Assembly (NCBI RefSeq): GCF_001420595.1
Contig: NZ_LJIX01000006.1
Span: forward strand, 4,616,857 to 4,680,856
Direction: 5' to 3'
From: Cytobacillus solani
GTDB lineage: Bacteria; Bacillota; Bacilli; Bacillales; Cytobacillaceae
DNA length: 64,000 nucleotides
The notes beneath the pieces were generated by a model. That model saw nothing but the letters and a program-made list of their open reading frames with translations, was not told where the DNA came from and made no database searches. Every line of letters begins with the position of its first letter. Position 1 is the stretch's first letter. The position numbers and the translations under genes were made by a program. Below, one piece after another: positions 8,702 through 17,084 of the stretch.

Positions 8702-11266
8702 ATGAGTAAAAAAAGAACGTTGAAAATTTTAAGTGCTTCCGCGATCGCTGCTTCTGCCTTCGTTACAGCACCATCCATTGAAGCCGCTTCTGTCAGCGAA
8801 GCAGAAAAGCTAGTAAAGACTGCAAAAGATGCGGGGACTGTATTAAAATGGGCCATATCCATTGAGGGAACTGCCGATGGCAAGACTCGTCCATGGGCTG
8901 CTTATAATGCTGCCAAGTCTGCGTATGACAAAGCTTTAAAAGCGGTAAATACTTTACCAGCTGCCCAGAAGAACAGATATTTAGCAGACCTAGATCAAAA
9001 TGTAAAATTGCATATCACTCGCACGATGTACTATATCGATGCGATCACTGCGGGCGAGAAAATTAAGGAAAAACAACAAACTTTAGCTTATCAGCAGGAT
9101 CTTGATATCATTAATGATCAGACAGAGAAGGCATACCATGAGCTTTCCAATGAGATCCGCAAACAGGCAATTCTGCTTGATCGTGTATATGGGCAAACGA
9201 CACGTGATCTCATACGCTCGCATTATAAGCAATCAGCTGAAAAGGTTCGGGACGCTTCCAAATATCCTGTAACCGTAAAAATGGAACTCGATTTTGCACA
9301 AAAAGCATTAGCAGATAAGAACTCCGTTAAAGCCAACAAACATATTCAAGAGGCAAAAAGCTATTTAAAATATATCAACAATACAGTTATTAAGAAATAC
9401 TTAACGGATCGCTTAAACGCTTTAGAAACATCTTACGTTCCTAAAGTAGAAAACGTTAGTGCAGCAGAACCTAAACGTATTAGAGTCGAATTTAACAAAG
9501 CCATGCTATCTGGCTCCGGAACAAATGGGGCTGAAAATACATCGAATTACTCTGTTTCAGGCAGAACGATTAAAAATGTAATACTTACAAATGACAAAAA
9601 GACGGCAGTCATTGAACTATATGATCCGCTTTATACAAGTACGTCCTATACTGTAACTGTAAAGAAGAATATTCAGTCAGCGAACTATGAGACATTAAGC
9701 ACAGCTGATTACACTTCATCTTTCACTTTTTCAGATAAGCAAAAGCCAACCGTTTCAACAATAACCACTCAAACAAATGGCAATGTGGAAATTAAGTTCT
9801 CGGAAATCATTAATTCGGGGTCATCCCTAAGCATCACTGTTGATGGAAAATCTGTTACAGCAAACTCTGTTTATAGTGACACAGATACAGTCACTGTACC
9901 TAAAGCAGAGCTTGATCGTATTGGCCTTCGAAAAGGAAGATCCTATTCTATCGTTGTTTCAGGTGCAAAGGATGTAGTTGTCTATACGCCTAATACAATG
10001 GATACGTATCGCAGCAACTTTATGTATAATCCAACAGCCGATTCGGTTGCGCCAGGAGTCAGAACTTTACAGGTGAAGGACGAGAAAACACTTACAGTAG
10101 AATTTACAGAAACATTAGAAGCGTTCACCGCATCTAACCTTGTCATTACAAAGGGCAACACAACGATAAGACCAACGACTGTAAAAGATGTCTCTAACGG
10201 GCAAAAAACAAAGTTTGACATCGAGCTTCCTGCAAGTGTGTATGGAACGAACGAAAATTCCGTTTGGTTAAATGTACAAGTAAAAGCATATAAGGATCTT
10301 GATAATAATACCGGTTCAACGATTGACCGTTCTGTCAGTCTTACGAAGGATTTGAATCCGCCACAGTTTGTTAGTGCAACCTATGATGCTAAGACAAATG
10401 AATTCCAAATCTCTTTTAATAAGACCTTAAAATCTGGATCGCCAGTAGCAAACAATATAAAAATATATGATTCAGGAAGTAATATTGTCAAAGCGACAGT
10501 TAAATCAAATGTGAATAACAAGCTGATACTTGATGTAAAAAGTTTACCTGACGGAGACTATCGTATAACTGTTGAAGATGGTGCCGTAAAGGATAATACG
10601 ATTTCACAAAATAACAATCGTGCATTCATTACTTCCATTACCAAAAAATTTGATTCAATAAAGCCAACGGTCCAATTTGATAAATCATCCATAAACGGAC
10701 AATTCCTAGCCTATTTCAGTGAAGCAGTAAAAGAAGAATCCGCAACATATTATAGAAACTATTCTTATGATGGAAACCATTTACCTTCGAATTCAACATT
10801 TACATTGAGCAGTGACAAAAGGCTTGTTACAATTACGCTGCCTGAAGGAACGATTACAGCAACTAAAAATTATAAACTTACCGCAACAGGTGTAAAGGAT
10901 CTTTCAGATAATGTGATGAATCCTTTTACAGCAAGTATTCCACTAACTGATAATACTCAGCCCATTTTAACGGCAGCCACTCTTGATGCCAATAATAATA
11001 TTAAACTAACATTTTCTGAGAATATTATGTTTAATGATAATGGGTACACAAGCTTTGATATTAGTGTAAATGCAACAAAAATAAATTCGGACCAATATGA
11101 AATAAAAAGTGGAGCTAATGGACGAGAGATACTTGTTGTTTCATATCCTGATAAATTATTATTCACAACAGGAAGCATAAAAATTCAAACATCAACTGAT
11201 GCTCGAATTAGTGACTTGGCAGGAAATCCGATAAAGGCTGGGATTGTGAAGGAAATTACTCAATAA
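8702..11266 (+). CDS. S-layer protein B, SbsC-type N-terminus
   Basis: An 854-residue paralogue of S-layer protein A. The signal peptide MSKKRTLKILSASAIAASAF is followed by the same helical wall-binding domain: TRPWAAYNAAKSAYD, DAITAGEKI and LDRVYGQTTRDLIR, to about residue 245. The remainder consists of Ig-like repeats ('VEFNKAM', 'IKFSEII', 'VEFTETL', 'ISFNKTL', 'LTFSENI') of the SbsA/Big_5 type, clearly diverged from those of A. Start at ATG 8702, six bases after AGGGGAT; an upstream ATG at 8684 lacks a ribosome site. It is transcribed divergently from the propeller gene across 232 bp and ends in a strong terminator. Whether A and B are expressed together or alternately is not shown. Confidence 0.85.
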   Translation: MSKKRTLKILSASAIAASAFVTAPSIEAASVSEAEKLVKTAKDAGTVLKWAISIEGTADGKTRPWAAYNAAKSAYDKALKAVNTLPAAQKNRYLADLDQNVKLHITRTMYYIDAITAGEKIKEKQQTLAYQQDLDIINDQTEKAYHELSNEIRKQAILLDRVYGQTTRDLIRSHYKQSAEKVRDASKYPVTVKMELDFAQKALADKNSVKANKHIQEAKSYLKYINNTVIKKYLTDRLNALETSYVPKVENVSAAEPKRIRVEFNKAMLSGSGTNGAENTSNYSVSGRTIKNVILTNDKKTAVIELYDPLYTSTSYTVTVKKNIQSANYETLSTADYTSSFTFSDKQKPTVSTITTQTNGNVEIKFSEIINSGSSLSITVDGKSVTANSVYSDTDTVTVPKAELDRIGLRKGRSYSIVVSGAKDVVVYTPNTMDTYRSNFMYNPTADSVAPGVRTLQVKDEKTLTVEFTETLEAFTASNLVITKGNTTIRPTTVKDVSNGQKTKFDIELPASVYGTNENSVWLNVQVKAYKDLDNNTGSTIDRSVSLTKDLNPPQFVSATYDAKTNEFQISFNKTLKSGSPVANNIKIYDSGSNIVKATVKSNVNNKLILDVKSLPDGDYRITVEDGAVKDNTISQNNNRAFITSITKKFDSIKPTVQFDKSSINGQFLAYFSEAVKEESATYYRNYSYDGNHLPSNSTFTLSSDKRLVTITLPEGTITATKNYKLTATGVKDLSDNVMNPFTASIPLTDNTQPILTAATLDANNNIKLTFSENIMFNDNGYTSFDISVNATKINSDQYEIKSGANGREILVVSYPDKLLFTTGSIKIQTSTDARISDLAGNPIKAGIVKEITQ

Positions 11267-11269
11267 ATG

Positions 11270-11305
11270 AAAAAGGATTTGCCAATTTGGGCAAATCCTT
11301 TTTTG
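11270..11305 (+). terminator. Rho-independent terminator of S-layer gene B
   Basis: AAAAAGGATTTGCC and GGCAAATCCTTTTT form a 14-bp perfect stem with a six-base loop, starting a few bases after the stop codon, with T6. Confidence 0.9.
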
Positions 11306-11375
11306 GTGAATAGATAGGATTCCTAATTAAAAAAGGAGAATTGTTTACTCTTTTTAGTATAACGTAATCAATAAT

Positions 11376-11788
11376 AAAGGTCGTAGCCTTTCAGCATATA
11401 AAAGAAATAAAATTTTTCGATTTACCTTTCAAGCTTAATAAACCAGCAGTAGATTCAAGATTTCCTCTCTTTTCGTTTTATTAAGCAAAATAAGAATATT
11501 GTGTTTTTAGGACCAAAAAATGTTAGTAAATCACTCGGCACTGCAATAGGTAATGTGGTAAGCAAAGAAATGGTCAAACACCTATTTTTATTAAGTGTCA
11601 TGATTTAAATAGTGAGATCAGCTAGAAAACACCCTAGAGAAATAAGAAGGGAATTACCATTTTAACAGCAAATGTTAATTTATAGTGTGTGATGAAATTT
11701 TTCAGGAACTAAACTAGCAAATTTAATTTCAAATTGTATATTGCATCATTCTACAGTCATAACAATGGTAGGAGATCCCTACCGTTAA
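11376..11788 (+). pseudogene. Decayed istB (IS21-family transposition ATPase) relic
   Basis: Inside the 760-bp gap between S-layer genes B and C, fragments of one protein appear in order but in different frames. They are FQHIKEIKFFDLPFKLNKPA, then IQDFLSFRFIKQNKNIVFLG, then PKNVSKSLGTAIGNV, where intact IstB has the GPPGVGKTHLA Walker A loop. Later come ITILTAN, DEIFQE and finally KLANLISNCILHHSTVITMV followed by GDPYR, the IstB C-terminus. The total is about 410 bp against about 750 bp for an intact gene, with several frameshifts, stops and an internal deletion. No istA fragment or terminal inverted repeats were seen. The rest of the gap (11789-11979) shows only a short palindrome near 11769. 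Confidence 0.7.
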
Positions 11789-11979
11789 AGGTCATTTGTC
11801 AACAGTTAGAATTCATTTTGCACGTATCTCCAATCTATACTTGTTTCTCGACAATTCATGTATAAAAGATTGGATGAATACTTACATTTTTTATTTCTTA
11901 AATTGTGTAATACCCCAACAAATATTATAGAACCAAATTTATAAACCTAAATACAAAACTCTTTCTGAAAATACACAAA

Positions 11980-12020
11980 AGAAAAGCCCTACAGAGACCT
12001 CTCTCTGCAAAGCTTTTCTA
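11980..12020 (-). terminator. Terminator of S-layer gene C
   Basis: AGAAAAGC near 11981 pairs with GCTTTTCT near 12012, with an inner stem of CAGAGA and TCTCTG. On the minus strand the hairpin runs into a T-rich stretch, 50 bases past the stop. Confidence 0.7.
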
Positions 12021-12066
12021 ATTATCTATCAACATTTTTTGAGTTAATAGACACTTTTCTATTGGA

Positions 12067-14238
12067 TTACTTAACTGGAATAAAATCTACTGTTAAGTTT
12101 AATCCATCTTGGTTTGTTACACCAGAGATATTAGATAATTTTACTACTCTGTTTGCATCTTTGCTGAAGTTGCTATTAGCTTTAATTGGAGTACCTAATT
12201 TAACTTTAACAACGTTTGTTCCATCTCCAGATGTAACTTCTGTTTTATCTTTACCAATTTGGTATTCTAACTTTTCACCATTTTCGTCGATAAATGTTAA
12301 TACAGAGTTGCTAGAGAATTTAGCTTCATCTTTATAATTATCAATTGTAGTGAATGTTAATGTAAGCTCTTCTCCAGTAGCAAATGTACCAGCAACATCT
12401 GTTACACCAAATGCACCTTCAATGATGTTAATTTCCTTTGTGCCGCCTACAACTACATCAGAGCTATTTTTTCCTTCATATTGACCAATTGTAAATGTAT
12501 TCTTTGCATTTTCTGTTAAATAAACGCGTTCTTCCCATCTGCCAGATGAATCAACTTTAACTTCATATTGAGAAACGCCATTAGCATCAACGTTAATCTT
12601 CACATATTTGCCTGCTTCTCCAGTACCACGTAAATCGAAATATTTTTGATTTGTTTTCGGATTTACACGTACATCTTTCTTAGATGGGTTTGTAACAGTG
12701 ATTACTTTTACATCAACTTTTTCAACAAGGTTAAAGAAGTTTCTTTCACCTTTTGTATACACAACACTGATCTTTGAATGTGCTGTTAATGCTTTCTTGA
12801 AGTCCTCATATGATACAATTTTTCCTTCTACTTGGAAAGTGTCATTTTTAGTGAAAGAGAACTTAAATTCGTCGTTTACTCCGCCTACTTTTGCAGTGAA
12901 GTAATCTTTATCAGGATGTACATATAATACTGAATCTTTATCAAGAGTATTGTTTTGATCAAACACTACAATAGTTTTGCCACTAGTTAATGTCTTACCA
13001 GTGTCAAGATTTGTAACTTTTACTGCAGTTTCACCATGTTTTGCACCCTTAACAACAACAGATAGTACTCCATCTTTAACTTTTACACCTGTAGTTTTTG
13101 TATCTCCATTAACAGATACAATTTCAACAATATCAGGTGTTGTCAATTCTACATCTGCATAGCCATTATACTTTCGTCCATCACTATCTTTTAAATCGAA
13201 AGTATAAGTACGGTATTGATTTTCTTCAATTCTTTCAGCTTTATCAGCAGAAGTAATTGGGTCATTTGTAGATGTTTTTGGAGCTGTAAATGACTTCGTA
13301 GCTTCACCTTTGTAAGACAAAGTATAAGTCTCTCCAGCTTTTTCTCCATTTACAGTTAATGTAACTGTTTTCTTATCATCACTTAATTTTGTAGAAGAAA
13401 CTTCTAATCCTTTATCAAAAGTGAAGTGAGTAACAGGTGCGACATCTAGAGCTTTTGTAAATTTAACTTCTACAGTAGTAGAGTTAATGCGATTTATAGA
13501 TTTTACTGTTAAAGGTAATGCATCTACAACATCATTTAAGTTCTTAGTCAATTCAGCTTTGAATTGTTTAACGTCTTTCAACGCATATTCAGCTTTTTCA
13601 ACATGATCTACAGCCTTGTCAAAATCTTTTGCTTTAGTATATTTATCAACTAAAGCAGTGTGATCAAGCACTGTTACTTCATTGATAACACTTCTGTATA
13701 AGCTTTCAGCAGGCGCTTTGAAAGTTTTTAAGATGCCATCACGAGTAGATTGACCATAAACACGGTATAATAATTCAGCTTGTTTACGGATCTCAGCAGT
13801 TAATACGTGGTAGCTTGATTGAACTGATTTAAGATCTGCAGCTTTGATAGCTTTGTCTAGAGCAGCTTGCTTGTCACGGATTTTCTCACCAGAAGTAAGA
13901 GCATCAATGTAAGCTTGAGCGCGCTTGATTTGAATGTCAGAATCTAAAAGGCGTGCTTCATAAACAACCTTTTCAGAAGCAGATAATTTTGCAATTGCAG
14001 CTTTAGCAGCAGCATTTGTTTTCTTAGCTGCATTATATTGAGCGTATGGACGATCAACAAAATTAGCAGTACCCTCTGTTGAGATAGACCATTGTAGAAC
14101 TTTTGCAGAAGCCTCTGCAGATTTAACTAATTGATCAACATTTACAGCTGCATCAGCTTTATTAACTGGTGCTGCAGCTACGAATGCTGAAGCTGCCACA
14201 GCTGTTGAAGCTGCGATTTTAATAGCTTTCTTTTTCAT
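12067..14238 (-). CDS. S-layer protein C, SbsC-type N-terminus
   Basis: A 723-residue third member of the family and the most diverged. The signal peptide MKKKAIKIAASTAVAASAFV is cleaved near ADAA. The helical wall-binding domain, to about residue 240, keeps DRPYAQYNAAKK, DALTSGEKI and LYRVYGQSTRDGI. The C-terminal part contains one SbsA-like Ig unit (VEVKFTKALDVAPVTHFTFD), then other beta-rich modules including an RGTGEAGKYVKINVDANGVS segment resembling a bacterial Ig 'Big_6/Big_9' unit. AAGGGAG lies 11 bases before the ATG. It is orientated like A and opposite to B. The 14239-14827 gap upstream is AT-rich and probably holds its promoter and leader. Confidence 0.82.
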   Translation of the reverse strand: MKKKAIKIAASTAVAASAFVAAAPVNKADAAVNVDQLVKSAEASAKVLQWSISTEGTANFVDRPYAQYNAAKKTNAAAKAAIAKLSASEKVVYEARLLDSDIQIKRAQAYIDALTSGEKIRDKQAALDKAIKAADLKSVQSSYHVLTAEIRKQAELLYRVYGQSTRDGILKTFKAPAESLYRSVINEVTVLDHTALVDKYTKAKDFDKAVDHVEKAEYALKDVKQFKAELTKNLNDVVDALPLTVKSINRINSTTVEVKFTKALDVAPVTHFTFDKGLEVSSTKLSDDKKTVTLTVNGEKAGETYTLSYKGEATKSFTAPKTSTNDPITSADKAERIEENQYRTYTFDLKDSDGRKYNGYADVELTTPDIVEIVSVNGDTKTTGVKVKDGVLSVVVKGAKHGETAVKVTNLDTGKTLTSGKTIVVFDQNNTLDKDSVLYVHPDKDYFTAKVGGVNDEFKFSFTKNDTFQVEGKIVSYEDFKKALTAHSKISVVYTKGERNFFNLVEKVDVKVITVTNPSKKDVRVNPKTNQKYFDLRGTGEAGKYVKINVDANGVSQYEVKVDSSGRWEERVYLTENAKNTFTIGQYEGKNSSDVVVGGTKEINIIEGAFGVTDVAGTFATGEELTLTFTTIDNYKDEAKFSSNSVLTFIDENGEKLEYQIGKDKTEVTSGDGTNVVKVKLGTPIKANSNFSKDANRVVKLSNISGVTNQDGLNLTVDFIPVK

Positions 14239-14720
14239 AAACTTGTATTCTCCCTTCGTACTATGTAGTGCTTTTTTTATTTGTTAGCAATGAATAAACC
14301 AATGGTTGTGTTTTCCTCTATATCCATCACTTACCTAACTAGTAAAAAAGTATATCAAACTATTAACTTTAATGCAATAGTTACCAATATATATTTTTAT
14401 AGGTAAACGAAGACAGACTTCCCAACTTTGGTTTATATTTCATATGATAATATAAACCTTGCTAAATTTCTACATTTTTTATCATATTTTTATTAATTCT
14501 GTAATATATTTACTGTTTTCTAGAGGAATGCACACTTTATCATTCTATTCAGTCAATTCAGGATTATGCCTGTTCAATAAAAATTTGTCTATATTAGAAA
14601 ATTTTTCATGTACTTTTCGGTATTATTTGGTACACTATCATTAAGAAGGTTTTCTCCCTAATGGATGCTTTCTTTAACTTGTATAGTACAAACGTACTAA
14701 CCTTCGCTCCAGCGTTCAGG

Positions 14721-14748
14721 AAAAGCCGCCAAATTTGGCGGCTTTTTC
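14721..14748 (+). terminator. Orphan terminator upstream of the Ig-like operon
   Basis: GCCGCCAAATTTGGCGGC (14725-14742) is an 18-base perfect palindrome followed by TTTTT on the plus strand. No plus-strand gene ends upstream, so it terminates either an unannotated transcript from 14.3-14.7 kb or the leader of the operon starting at 14828. Confidence 0.75.
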
Positions 14749-14827
14749 CTATTTAGGGATAGAGAAATGTCGAATTTCGTTGTATAGTAAGACTAAAGAA
14801 TTATTATCAATGAAGGTGGTTTGTATT

Positions 14828-15808
14828 ATGAAGAAACTGAAGGGGATAGGCGTTGCTTTCATACTGCTCCTTTCCATATTAATGCCTGCTTTGAATCAAT
14901 CGGTCTCAGCAGCTGCTGCTCCAAGGATTGATCATACAAGTCCTGCAGCTAACGAACAGAATGTTCCGATTGATACGGATATACGCATTTATTTCAACAG
15001 TGATATACGCGGGATTTCCTCACAGTATATTAAACTATTTGAGAAGAGCAACGGAACGTATTATGATTTCCCGATAAAAACCGTTAAGAAAGATGGAGAA
15101 GCATTACATATTCTTCCTGAGAAATCACTCGGATTCAACAAAGAATACATGGTTCAGTTCAACGGACCTGCTGTTGATCTACAGAATGGTACATACAATC
15201 AGCATCTGTCTTATACGTTCCAAACCAACTATATCGATTTCTATGAATTAATGGTTGTTAATGAAGGCCGATTAATGAATATGCTTGATACATATGCGCC
15301 TAGACAAATTAAAGCTTTTGCTCCAAAACGCTATATTAATGAGATTTCTGTGATTCATAAAAAAACAGGTTCCTTAAAAGGGGATCAAGCATCCTTTAAC
15401 GGCATTACGAATATTGATATTAATACAAAAAGTGAAGACGTCGCGAGTGTTCATGTCGATATAATGAAAAATGATAATATCCTTCAAAAGGGATATGCGA
15501 GCAAAGTAACTGGTACGAAGGCATCGAAGAACCAATTTACATTTGACATTGGGTTCTCAAATATTCCTGACTTTTACGATGTAAGAGTGACTGTTTTAAA
15601 CAATGCCCAGCAAACAATAGATTCGAAGATTATTAAGTTTGCTGCCGAGGATGGCAAAGCAATTACTTCTTTTAAAGAATCCTATAAATATAAGACGGCT
15701 GGAAATGGCTATACGTTCCATGAGCTGCTGTCAAAAGAAAGCTTGTTTTCTGATTTGCTGTCTGAAAGCTTGATGCAAGATATTAAAGTTCAGGTTGAGG
15801 ATAGATAA
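14828..15808 (+). CDS. Secreted protein with Ig-like (Big_5/SbsA) domain
   Basis: A 326-residue exported protein. The signal peptide MKKLKGIGVAFILLLSILMP is cleaved after VSAAA. Residues about 28-130 form a Big_5 Ig-like domain: PRIDHTSPAANEQNVPIDTD, IRIYFNSDI, LHILPEKSLGFNKEY and LSYTFQT, the same fold as the S-layer repeats. The remaining 190 residues match nothing I recognise. Start at ATG 14828, preceded by GAAGGTGG. The next gene begins immediately after the stop (TAAATG), so the three genes 14828-16839 form one operon. Possible roles are S-layer assembly or wall-associated adhesion; neither is demonstrated. Confidence 0.7.
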   Translation: MKKLKGIGVAFILLLSILMPALNQSVSAAAAPRIDHTSPAANEQNVPIDTDIRIYFNSDIRGISSQYIKLFEKSNGTYYDFPIKTVKKDGEALHILPEKSLGFNKEYMVQFNGPAVDLQNGTYNQHLSYTFQTNYIDFYELMVVNEGRLMNMLDTYAPRQIKAFAPKRYINEISVIHKKTGSLKGDQASFNGITNIDINTKSEDVASVHVDIMKNDNILQKGYASKVTGTKASKNQFTFDIGFSNIPDFYDVRVTVLNNAQQTIDSKIIKFAAEDGKAITSFKESYKYKTAGNGYTFHELLSKESLFSDLLSESLMQDIKVQVEDR

Positions 15809-16567
15809 ATGAAGAAGATTACTATCCTCTTCATGATGGTTTGCAGTCTTATTGTCTTTCCTGGAATACTGCAGGGGCAAGCTTCAATTAAAGAGGTTAC
15901 GCTCAACGAACGAGCCATTCAGGATCCGATGAAAAGCTGGACGATTACCTTCTCACAGCCGATTAATAAAGGAACCTTTAAAAAGCAAAACTTCCTTATT
16001 AAAGATGATAAGAAACGACAGGTAAAAGCAAAGCTTAGCCTATCAAAGGATGAAAGAAAAGTAACAATTACACCTGAGTCTCCTTATAAAAAAGAAGTTA
16101 CTTATTACTTATATGTTAAAGGGAATGTAAAATCCGGCAGCAATCAATTTCTGAATGAGCATACGGTTTTGCCTTTTAAAATTGGGACTGCTTCAAAGGA
16201 GAGCAAGAGCTCCAACGAAAAGACGGTTACCAATGCTAAGCAGCCTACTTCCTCATCAGGGAAAACGTCCAGTTCCGGATCGAACTCGAAACCTAGCTCT
16301 AATTCTAAGTACAGCACTAGCTCGAAAACACCTGAAAAGAATCTAGTAAAGGTTCAGACGAAGAAGCATTCACATTTTGATGAAATCAGTGTACAGGTGA
16401 GCGATTATGTGACAAAGGTGAAGGCTGGCAGCGATGAGTTTGAATATAAAGGCAACAATTTATTTGTGCTTTATAAGCCTGGGCTAAAATCTGGAGAAAA
16501 GATTACCGTTAAAGGGTACAGCATGTCTGGCAAGGTGCTCGAAACGAAGGAGGTTGTCATTCCGTAA
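15809..16567 (+). CDS. Secreted protein with Ig-like domain and Ser-rich linker
   Basis: A 252-residue exported protein. The signal peptide MKKITILFMMVCSLIVFPGI ends at GQA. Residues 27-130 are a Big_5/SbsA-like Ig domain (KSWTITFSQPINKGTFKKQN, VTITPESPYKKEVTYYLYVK). A low-complexity Ser/Lys linker follows at about 133-178 (TSSSGKTSSSGSNSKPSSNS), then a C-terminal domain of about 70 residues. It abuts the preceding gene with no intergenic base and overlaps the next by one base, so translation is coupled. The function is unknown; it probably acts at the cell surface with its operon partner. Confidence 0.65.
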   Translation: MKKITILFMMVCSLIVFPGILQGQASIKEVTLNERAIQDPMKSWTITFSQPINKGTFKKQNFLIKDDKKRQVKAKLSLSKDERKVTITPESPYKKEVTYYLYVKGNVKSGSNQFLNEHTVLPFKIGTASKESKSSNEKTVTNAKQPTSSSGKTSSSGSNSKPSSNSKYSTSSKTPEKNLVKVQTKKHSHFDEISVQVSDYVTKVKAGSDEFEYKGNNLFVLYKPGLKSGEKITVKGYSMSGKVLETKEVVIP

Positions 16568-16839
16568 TGATGAAGAAAGCCCTCCGTAATACCATGATCT
16601 TTTCACTGATCATCGCAAACCTAATTATTTGGCCGATGCTTTTTTCTGATCTTGGAGAGGATTCCCGTAAAGAGGCAAGCATCGAAAAGGGTGATTCTTC
16701 AGGAAAAGCAGAAGCTGAAACAGGTACCGAAGCGACAGAAAATAGCGAGAAAGCTGCAAATGCTGAAGAACAAACAGAGGATTCCTCTGAAAAAGATGTC
16801 TCAAAGGATGCACCATTTAAAATTCTTAAAATTGAATGA
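16567..16839 (+). CDS. Small single-span membrane protein
   Basis: A 90-residue protein with one hydrophobic segment (residues 10-27, MIFSLIIANLIIWPMLFS) followed by an acidic, low-complexity outside tail rich in Glu, Ala, Ser and Lys, ending in PFKILKIE. It could also be an uncleaved signal anchor. Its ATG overlaps the stop of the preceding gene (TAATG), making it the third gene of the operon. No homologue is recognised. Confidence 0.55.
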   Translation: MMKKALRNTMIFSLIIANLIIWPMLFSDLGEDSRKEASIEKGDSSGKAEAETGTEATENSEKAANAEEQTEDSSEKDVSKDAPFKILKIE

Positions 16840-16943
16840 AACTTTTTTGATACTAACAACGTCTATTAGATGGACACTGGCAACGGATTTTTCCAATGGC
16901 TAGTGCTTACCTAACTGGGCAGCAAAAGCTGCAGCATCATTTT

Positions 16944-16979
16944 GCTAGTACTCAATGTTATGAGTGCTGGCCTTTTTTA
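16944..16979 (+). terminator. Terminator of the Ig-like operon
   Basis: GCTAGTACTCA (16944-16954) pairs with TGAGTGCTGGC (16961-16971), allowing G-U pairs, with a six-base loop and then TTTTTT. Confidence 0.8.
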
Positions 16980-17013
16980 TGCTTATTATATGATTATTAA
17001 CAAGCTTTATCCT

Positions 17014-17055
17014 GACAAAGAGCTCCGGTTGCCTATGCATCCGGAGCTCTTTGTC
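17014..17055 (-). terminator. Strong 15-bp stem-loop between convergent genes
   Basis: GACAAAGAGCTCCGG (17014-17028) is perfectly complementary to 17041-17055, with a 12-base loop. It lies 30 bases beyond the end of the minus-strand coiled-coil gene. The plus side has ATTTTAATT but the minus side lacks a clear T-run, so its direction of action is uncertain. Confidence 0.5.
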
Positions 17056-17084
17056 ATTTTAATTATATTGTCACCTTTTCCTTC

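Noticed and set aside
14459-14644. 61-codon plus-strand open frame upstream of the Ig-like operon
   Set aside because: Aromatic-rich product with no ribosome site in AT-rich DNA; looks like chance.
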